Translations under genes and position numbers: made by a program
NCBI RefSeq assembly: GCF_033807575.1
Contig: NC_084717.1
Coordinates: forward strand, 9,859,692-9,923,691
From: Cydia pomonella
Lineage: Eukaryota; Arthropoda; Insecta; Lepidoptera; Tortricidae
Direction of reading: 5' to 3'
Length of the DNA: 64,000 nt
The notes under the pieces: model-generated
What the model saw: the letters and a program-made list of their open reading frames with translations, nothing else
What the model was told of the DNA's origin: nothing
Database searches by the model: none
Shown: piece by piece, positions 56,711 to 64,000 of the stretch
How the letters are laid out: each line of letters begins with the position of its first letter
How positions within the stretch are numbered: position 1 is the first letter of the stretch

Positions 56711-57075
56711 TTTTTAGGATTCCGTACCAAAAAGATACAAAAGGAACGACTCTCTTATATATGGTGCGACTATGTCCGTCCGTCCGTCCGTCTGTCACAA
56801 CGCTAAATATCTCGAGAACCATTTAAGCTATCGATTAGAATTTTGGAATAGTTAGCAGAGACATTGAAAGTATATAATGCCCATGCCCAATATGAAGAGG
56901 GGGCAAATTTTCAAAGCCTAGTGACTAGGTCAAGTGGGGTATCATTTGAAAGAGCTCAAATTGTACATTCCAAAAAATTTTCTTTTTTTTCGTAGTGAAA
57001 AAAAAATATTTATGGAGGAAAATGCGAAAAAAAAATATCATTACTATAAATATCGGTTTTTTTTATGTAAGTATA
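56711..57075 (-). mobile_element. Truncated repeat related to 29297-29706
   Basis: TTTTTAGGATTCCGTACCAA and AAAGATACAAAAGGAACGAC, (CCGT)n at about 56775 and ATATCTCGAGAACCATTTAA match the 29.3-kb element. The GCGAGTC head is not found, so the other end is lost. Confidence 0.65.
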
Positions 57076-58014
57076 TCATCAAACAGAATGGATATAAAAA
57101 CTCTTGTTGAGCTCCGTGGCTCTCGGTGAAGTAAGTATGTGCAATCGAAAAGCGTAGGTATTGGTGCCACGGGTAATTTAAATTACCAAATTCCTGAACG
57201 ATTGGCTTCCCAAGTAGCACACGGGGTGGGAAATAGCTCGTATATCATATCTATTTAGATACTTAAGTGAAATATATAGCCATGACTAAGTTCTATATAG
57301 GTGGAAAGAACCCATATAGACCCAATATAGACCAAAAAGGAGAAAAATTGCAGCCTATTTTTGGTTCTAAATTGAATCCATAGGAGATCTCTCGATTACC
57401 TTAAGTGGCAATTAGAACTATGGGTGACAGTTATGCGCAGTGAACGATTTATATTGAACGAATGAATGTATTACAATTTCAGTTCGGTCAAGGAGTGATA
57501 AATGAGACGCCCGATTTGCTTTGAGTGGCGTGGCAACAATTAAGACAATAAGTTGTGTTTTTTAAAAGTGAATGTGATCTGCCATTTTAATTTTGGATGT
57601 ACATATCTGTTTGGTAAAGTGATGAAAACTTCACGTTATACAGGAATTGAAATAAGCACGAAATCCTTGCGAATGATTTTTTACTGTGAAAGTATAGTAT
57701 GGTTTCTTTGTAAATTTCGATGCGCCTTTGATTTGATCCAGGAATATTTAAAAGGAGAGTGCTAAATCAAATGAGGAATTGATACTGATAAGAAATAAAA
57801 CTGTTAAAAACCTGACCTAATGATTGTAGGTTACGTACAATGTTAAATTAACATCGTCACAACTATTAAAGGTCTGTGATTATGCGTCAGTGTGATAAAA
57901 TTCTGTTTAAAATAATTCATTTTCAAGGACTCCATTTGTAAACATGGCGGAACAAAAAATATTTTACAGTGTTTATTTTCACTTATTTGTTCTCTATTTA
58001 GAACTATGAGGGCT

Positions 58015-58200
58015 GAAAATCACTTATTTGTATCTTGCGAGTGGCAAAGCAGTGAATGCTATTGACAGAGGAGGCGCCGCAATAGGAAAAAAAAACTGGG
58101 GGCAGGGTAGTGCCCCCGCCAAGACGAGCAAAGCGAAGCGCATGGCCTACCTTTTCTAAAAGCGCTTCGTCGTTTTTTGAACCCTCATAACTTGGGTTTG
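58015..58200. repeat. Repeat fragment with GGGGGCACTACCGTGCC-like palindrome
   Basis: CTGGGGGCAGGGTAGTGCCC and CCGCCAAGACGAGCAAAGCG are shared in part with 43440-43500. The 71-aa minus-strand frame is a shadow. Confidence 0.5.
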
Positions 58201-58599
58201 GATTATACCAGATAAACAAAATTCTCGGGATATAATGTCAATAGTAGACTTATTAAGCATAAATAAATTCATATAGGGAAGGATATAGAATAGTTATCAA
58301 CCCCAAAATCACCCGTAAAGGTGAAAAGGGAAGGAAAAGGGCATTAGGGGGAATAGAGGAAAGTTTGTAGGGGGATCAGTAAAAAAAGAAGATTGTATAA
58401 AAGATGCCCCCAGATACGTATTTCGGGATTTTTAATAGTAAATTTCCCCCAACCATTATATATGTATCTGATAAATATTTAACTATTTGGTTGTACCCAT
58501 TGGTATGTATTTCATTGTAATGTGTAATCTTCTTATTCCTGTAATGTATTCGTGCACAACCTGTCACTAAAGCTTTTTGTTCTTTATATCCTGCTACCC

Positions 58600-58720
58600 T
58601 AAGGTTGTCTGGAAGAGATCGCTCACAGCGATAAGAACGCCTGTTGCTACCTTTATTTACATTGTAAATCTGTTACTGAATATTTCTTCTGTGGTCCAAT
58701 AAAGTGTATTTACTCTACTT
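58600..58720 (+). mobile_element. 3'-end fragment of a lepidopteran LINE-like repeat
   Basis: AAGGTTGTCTGGAAGAGATC, CAGCGATAAGAACGCCTGTT and CCAATAAAGTGTATTTAC. Related to 13701-13830 and better preserved, including an AATAAA-type end. Confidence 0.55.
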
Positions 58721-58781
58721 ACTTTACCATTTATATTAGGGGATGGAAGATTGTCATAAGCAACTTACAAAAAGAAGTGAA

Positions 58782-59165
58782 ATCCTATCAAAAACATTTT
58801 CATGGAAAATGTTGCCTAGACGAAACCATAAGGCTCGCACTGTCAAAAAGTTATCAGATTTCTTGTAGAGCCAAGCTTCTAACTCTACAAGCCCTTACTT
58901 CACAAACTCTACACCTTAGTCAAAATATGTGGCTTGGCCGTTTCGTTACTACAAGTATACTTAGTGAATAAATTTTGCACCTTACGCCCATGTGACAGTA
59001 GCGAAACGGCCATGCCACATATTTTGACTCTTGTTGTAGAGTTTCTGAAGTTAGGGCTTGTAGAGTTAGAAACTTGTCTCTACGAGAAATCTGATAACAT
59101 TTTGACAGTGCGAGCCTTATGGTTTCGTCTTGGCAACATTTTCATGAAAATGCTTTTGATAGGAT
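58782..59165. mobile_element. Foldback element with about 169-bp arms
   Basis: The left arm (58782-58950) and right arm (58997-59165) pair across a 46-base centre. Landmarks are ATCCTATCAAAAACATTTTC, CCATAAGGCTCGCACTGTCA and ATATGTGGCTTGGCCGTTTC and their complements. Frames of 64 and 90 aa on the plus strand lie in opposite arms and are not genes. Confidence 0.88.
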
Positions 59166-59728
59166 ATTATGTATATGACCTAATTTTGGAACTGTTAGAT
59201 CGTTAGTGGTTTGAAATAAGTGAAAATAACTGCTTTTGGTTTTCAAGAACCTCCTATTGAGACTTAATTATGCGTTGGAGTGGCAATAAGAGTATTTCTA
59301 GCCCTTAAAGTTGCAATCACTTTAGGTTCCAAAAGGGCTGTAAAATAATCTCTTTAGCCACTATTGGTGATATACTACTCTATTATACTAGTCATTTGGA
59401 ATTAAAAGTTCCAAATAAGGGTATGTTCCCACTTATATGTAGAAGTTGCTTATAAGTGACTTTAGGGCCTTATATAGCACTATTGCCTCTTATTCAGTGA
59501 CAATTAAAACCTGCATGCAACTTTAAGTAGCAAAATCGACTTTACCCAACCATAAGTAATAAAGTAGAAACAATAAACGTTCCTAAGCAACTACAAGTGA
59601 CAGGATGAACTCATATACGATTTTGAGTTGTGTTTAAAGGTATAAGTTTTATCAAACACTGTTAAACCACTCATTTAGAACATAAAGCTATAAAATAAGC
59701 TGCAAAATTCACTAATGTGCTGCTTGGG

Positions 59729-60519
59729 TTAGCTAGTTATGTTCTTGTAGAGTACACAAACAATCTCAATTGGTCAAAATGTGTCAATAAAGGGTATTTA
59801 TTACTGATAAGAACAGATAACACTTAAGTTTCCATCTCTAGTGTCGCGAGATCGAGTACCTTATTGTCATTTGACAATGACAGCGCTCGAGTTTCAACTC
59901 GAGATCGATGAATGTCACTCGGGCGGGTCGAGTGTTTGAGAAGCTTAATCCATGCTTCAGTAGGTTCGTATCTTGTGTTTATCCAATAACAATGATTGAG
60001 AAACTAATCTATTTGTACAGTATTTTTGTGTCAACTAACATTGCACGATAAATAAGGGTTATTAATATAAGTACAGCGCTTATTTATTTAGGTTCTATTC
60101 GCGCTCTAAAGATAGTTTTATCCTGATATATCCCTCTTATACTCCAAGATTGAGCACAAGCTTTATCTCCTAAGTTAAGTATATTTCTTCTATCTTTGAT
60201 GTTAATGGCGAGACATTAGTTTGTAAATTTTATACATATGTATGGAAAAATACATCCTATACCGGCTATACCGACCGCATTAATTGAGATCTGCTGACGA
60301 AAATCTATGAAATTATTAAAAATGACAGATAATCTAAAAACCTAATCTCTCGTAGCGTGGGAAGCCCACAAAAAAGTGGAACTGGAACACTCTGGTCAAG
60401 GCTGCAAGCTCTTTGAACATCTTTGGGAAAAAACTATACTCGGTGATTTCGGGGTCGTGAACCCCAATGTCAAAAATGTATTGAGATAGTCATACTAAAC
60501 AAGGTTTCCCATGGAATCG
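59729..60519. other. No gene seen
   Basis: Non-coding. GACAGCGCTCGAGTTTCAAC and CTCGAGATCGATGAATGTCA near 59880 suggest CG-containing repeat scraps, not assignable. Confidence 0.35.
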
Positions 60520-60562
60520 TGAAAAAAATGCCCTTACCAGGATTCAAACTCGGGACCATGAG
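60520..60562 (-). mobile_element. SINE fragment around the B box
   Basis: On the minus strand, CCGAGTTTGAATCCTGGTAA followed by GGGCATTTTTTTCACG matches the B-box and downstream region of the SINE at 6140-6375 (GTTCAAATCTCGGTAAAGCC). Only this short part is recognisable. Confidence 0.5.
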
Positions 60563-60658
60563 GTCCCGAGTGACTTCAATTTCAACCGTAAAGAGTGCTG
60601 CATTAACTATAGCAGGTAGAGGCGAAATTTGTATTAACCTATTCAACATAGAGTAAGT

Positions 60659-60817
60659 AGAGTCAGACCAAGCTAAGTTGGCAAAGATTTTGACATCACA
60701 GACTACGCTAGGGTGATTTTAAACATCAAACTTCTATGAAATTAAGTATGACATTTACTTAACACGTGCAAAGTCTACGTTATCAAAATCGCTGCCAGCT
60801 TAGCTGGGTCTGACTCT
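60659..60817 (+). mobile_element. MITE with AGAGTCAGACCAAGCTAAGT ends (left arm)
   Basis: AGAGTCAGACCAAGCTAAGT pairs with the inverse of CTTAGCTGGGTCTGACTCT. GATTTTGACATCACAGACTA pairs loosely with the AGTCTACGTTATCAAAATC segment. Confidence 0.8.
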
Positions 60818-61201
60818 AAGTTTAAGCATGAGCTTCATACACAGAGTCACTGGCACTCACAGCCTAGGAGGCCGAGTATATAATGTAGCAGTGGAAATCT
60901 TTTTTCTAATATGATGACTAACTTACAATAAGTATCGACCCGTATTTAAGATTTCCGAAGAAGTATCGACATCTAAATATGAAATTGTTTTATTGCATCT
61001 TCAAACAACAATTGCTTTCGCGGGCTCCTAAAATTAACCTTTACAAAGGGCAAAAAGACATTAAAAGTTTAAATAAGGTCTAGAGGCTCAATAAGGCTGA
61101 GAGAGCTCGTGACTCGCACGAGCGATCCCCAAGAACGCTTAGGGCGTGCGCAAACGTGCGATTGACGGCTACGATCTGCGATTTAATGATGGTTTAAACT
61201 T

Positions 61202-61356
61202 AGAGTCAGACCCAGCTAAGCTGGCAGCGATTTTGATAACGTAGACTTTGCACGTGTTAAGTAAATGTCATAATTTCATAGAAGTTTGATGTTTAAAATC
61301 ACCCTAGCGTAGTCTGTGATGTCAAAATCTTTGCCAACTTAGCTTGGTCTGACTCT
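61202..61356 (-). mobile_element. MITE with AGAGTCAGACC ends (right arm copy)
   Basis: Inverse copy of 60659-60817, starting AGAGTCAGACCCAGCTAAGC and ending AGCTTGGTCTGACTCT. Confidence 0.8.
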
Positions 61357-61470
61357 ACTTACTCTATGTTGAATAGGTTAATACAAATTTCGCCTCTACC
61401 TGCTATAGTTAATGCAGCACTCTTTACGGTTGAAATTGAAGTCATGGTTTCATACTCGTAGCGAGTATAA

Positions 61471-61502
61471 ATGTATATATATATATAAATATATATATAT
61501 AA
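61471..61502. repeat. AT dinucleotide-rich microsatellite
   Basis: Two short (TA)n runs separated by AA, immediately outside the inverted duplication. Confidence 0.8.
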
Positions 61503-61607
61503 TACTTTAATGATTAGAAATTTGCCGATTTAAAACCCCTTCATTACTATATGTATATGGAAAGGCATTATCATAAACGACGACGCCTTTTTCTTTATTA
61601 TGTCACT

Positions 61608-61762
61608 AGAGTCCGTCTAAGCTAACTGCACTGACGTTGACGTAGGTGACAGTGTGGTTGTGCGATTATAAACGTTACATTTTCATAGTAATTCAACGTT
61701 TATTGAAGATGACACTTCCGCACTTTATCGCTGTAAAAATATAGTTCATACAGAGTTAGCAT
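61608..61762 (+). mobile_element. MITE with AGAGTCCGTCTAAGCTAACT start
   Basis: The left end AGAGTCCGTCTAAGCTAACT and interior TACATTTTCATAGTAATTCA match 56451-56600 in the same orientation. The right end (CAGAGTTAGC) is decayed. Confidence 0.65.
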
Positions 61763-64000
61763 ACATCATTTCGGGTTATCGCAGTTGATTTGTTGCATTA
61801 GTAAGGACAGTCTTTATAAACTCTCAGTCATATCCGCAGGCGCGCGGCAGACCTTATAGGCGGCGGCGTGACCGCGCTCGGTTTAGTAATAACTCTCCAG
61901 ACAACTTAGGCGTAATTGCATAAAATCGCTTTTGTTGGAATTCCGCTTGCTCAATCCGCGGAGGGTCGCATTACGGTTGTTTCCTCGAAATTATGCATTT
62001 CGACAATACTATGGGCTCGTTTCAAAACAATGCAGTCTTCGAAACCAGACGCATTCAAATCTAAACCATTGTAAAGAAATGAAAGTCACATGAGTAGAAT
62101 CAAACATTTTTACTAAAATATCTAGCTCAAAATGTCACCTATATGAGCCAATTATCGTTTCAGCTAGACAAAAGTTTTCCCTTCCAATTTCCACGACGAC
62201 CGGACCTTATTCTGACAGCGTTACAAAACAATGCATCCATCCTAACCAGATATACGATTCTAGCCTGAATTCTGAACGTTTCATGCACACTGCACTATGA
62301 ACATTGAACATGACTAAGGCATACGTATATTCTATGAAAGCAAATTGTCAGCAACAGCAACAAAGCTCCAAACTGAAATTATACACAACGGATCACGATC
62401 ATTTCGAGCTTCGCTGTTGATGAATGTAGGTAAAAATGACGCATAATATATTTTGTGCATCTTAAAAATATCAAACAAATACCACCGGCGCGAAGTTCAT
62501 TTCCCTGCGCGAACTTTGCCAACGACCGGCTGACTCATGATGTAATTGAAAACATTGAGGTCACGAGAGCAGTGAATTTTCCGATTGCGAACACATTGCT
62601 GCATAGCATGCTGCTGGAGACGGGTAATGTCACTGTATAACTTGAGTAATTAAGTTGCCGTTGTGGCCACAATATCAGTCACTCAATTTATGAAGGAAAA
62701 TTGGCAGTGACATCAGCCCATTTCCACTGCATGCCACGCCTGCATGTAAGTTTAATGTAGCCGGCGTTAACGACGAAGCGAGAACGTAGGTACATTTGCG
62801 GACATTTACTCTAGAGTAGGCGAGACCTCGAGGGAGAACTGAAGGAATTAATTAGCACTGAGAGCGACCTTCGCGTAGCTTCAGCTCTTAGAAATTTACT
62901 AAGTTTTCACGTACTAAACTTAGATTATCTTAATATTCCTGATAAATTAATGCAGTTGGAAGCAATAAAGTCGTAAACATACAATGCAAGCTAACACAAT
63001 ATTTTCCTTCACTGAAAAGGTAATGATAAATCTCGATTTTGGAAAGTAAGCGCGCTAATCACGAATAATTTCGTAATAACTATAAATTGCTAGTTCCAAC
63101 TTTGCTTGTGACTAAGGAATCCAATTTTCTGTTATAGACTTTTAAAAATGTCGGTTGACTGGATTAAGAATTTTAGTCGTGGTGAAACACCATTCTTACA
63201 TTAGCGGCATGTTACAAATGTTATCGTATTGGTAAATCAAAAATTCCATGTCGTCAGTAACTAACTAAATTGGCTCAGTAAACGCAGTGATGGTGGTTTC
63301 CACCTCCTTTTATGGCATAACATTAGTTACTAGTAATTATTTCCTAAAAAATGTAGAGTATTTTCACCTACCTCTTAAAACAACGTTTAAAAAATGAAGG
63401 TAAAGTTGTTTCTGTACTTCAAATGAGATTCGTAAACATGTATAGATAAACTGCTTAGAAAATGTCTATATTTTCATCAAATTGTAAAATCATTCGCGGT
63501 TTACCGCAAACAAAATTCGATAATAGGCATAATAGCCATACCCGTTATTATTCCAGTTACAGTTCCAATCTGACCAGTCCTTATACGACTTTAACATGAC
63601 ATATGAAATATAGACATTATTTATTGACGTTACTTACATGTTTTCTAAATCTTGCATTGGATTTCTAAGGTAGTTTCGGTTAAATTATGGCATAATGCAG
63701 TACAATGCACAATCAATGTCCAGTGTCCAACAGCAACACTCCTTACTGATCATCGGTGGACCTTATGTCTTCGCAATAAGGTTTACGAATATTGAGTCAG
63801 AAGATGCGTAAACCCATGACATTAGAAAAAAAAAACAAAAGATATGGCTTAATAATTGCGGCGCAGGTTTTTACCTTTAATCTCAAGGACTCTGAAAATG
63901 TACTTCTGTTTAAAATTTTGCTCTTTTAATCCCTAGGCTATATCACTAGCTGTTTTATACTAAAATCATACAGCTGTAATAGTAGATGACAATAAGACAT
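61763..64000. other. No gene seen over 2.2 kb
   Basis: A CpG-rich patch (GCAGGCGCGCGGCAGACC, GGCGGCGGCGTGACCGCGCT) at 61835-61885 stands out but has no frame or motif to interpret. The rest to the right edge is AT-rich, with no recognisable gene or repeat. Confidence 0.4.

Larger units (their letters stand above)
57209..59728. mobile_element. Probable 2.5-kb non-autonomous element with CCCAAGTAGCACA ends
   Basis: CCCAAGTAGCACA (57209-57221) is matched in inverse by TGTGCTGCTTGGG (59716-59728) with one mismatch. Both subterminal regions (57230-57440 and 59220-59700) contain many variants of a short word like TATAAGTGGC or AAGTGGCAAT (for example CTTAAGTGGCAATTAG, GCTTATAAGTGACTTTAG, CTACAAGTGACAGG). 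Transposases of several superfamilies bind such repeated words. No transposase frame is present. Other elements are nested within (58080-58200, 58600-58720, 58782-59165). No clear target duplication was found, so the boundary is provisional. Confidence 0.5.
60571..61444. repeat. Near-perfect inverted duplication (about 253-bp arms, 368-bp spacer)
   Basis: The left arm 60571-60825 and right arm 61194-61444 are inverse and almost identical; one visible difference is a 4-base AAGT near 60745. Each arm holds a MITE (60659-60817; 61202-61356) plus about 88 bases of the same outside flank (TGACTTCAATTTCAACCGTA...). The spacer 60826-61193 is non-coding. Confidence 0.88.

Noticed and set aside
58777..59206. 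64- and 90-aa plus-strand frames
   Set aside because: Each lies in one arm of the foldback element at 58782-59165.

Overview
The window reads as nuclear DNA from a lepidopteran insect (moth or butterfly). It is AT-rich and has no operons, rRNA, phage or bacterial genes. It is packed with interspersed repeats that I recognise from Lepidoptera: tRNA-derived SINEs, many short inverted-repeat elements, and a repeat family carrying the terminal phrases GTGCGAGTCGGACTCGC and AGGGTTCCGT. I found no convincing host protein-coding exon and no tRNA gene, so I treat the window as intergenic or intronic. Almost every open frame on offer is a shadow of a repeat.

Protein-coding content that I support is all mobile. 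(1) At the left edge (1-826, minus) lies an intact but window-truncated ORF1 of a non-LTR retrotransposon, with a PHD-like zinc finger, a coiled coil and an FP/transposase_22-like C-terminal domain. (2) At 24483-24870 (minus) there is a frameshifted relic of another ORF1. (3) At 32109-33886 there is a complete DNA transposon with 36-bp terminal inverted repeats beginning CACATACG and a perfect 5-bp target duplication (CAACG). It carries a two-exon gene (32380-33514) for a 268-aa protein that resembles the nonamer-binding and dimerisation/DNA-binding part of RAG1/Transib transposases but lacks a catalytic core. This is the most interesting item in the window.

Layout: 1-5 kb has ORF1, a local duplication and an 800-bp inverted-repeat element. 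5-10 kb has a SINE nested in a repeat, then a 2.5-kb array of one repeat family containing a 1.07-kb tandem duplication. 10-19 kb has two large foldback elements, one with internal tandem repeats. 20-32 kb has scattered small elements and a two-copy dimer of the array family. 32-34 kb is the RAG-like transposon. 34-49 kb has a dense series of small inverted-repeat elements, a possible solo LTR, a retroposed poly(A) insertion (44.7 kb) and two more foldbacks. 49-57 kb has a full-length solitary copy of the array family, a SINE with a 14-bp target duplication, and more small elements. 57-60 kb has a probable 2.5-kb element with CCCAAGTAGCACA ends, and 60.5-61.5 kb a near-perfect 250-bp inverted duplication. 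The remaining stretches hold nothing I can name.

Family names rest on reading the sequence and on recall of lepidopteran repeats. No database search was possible.
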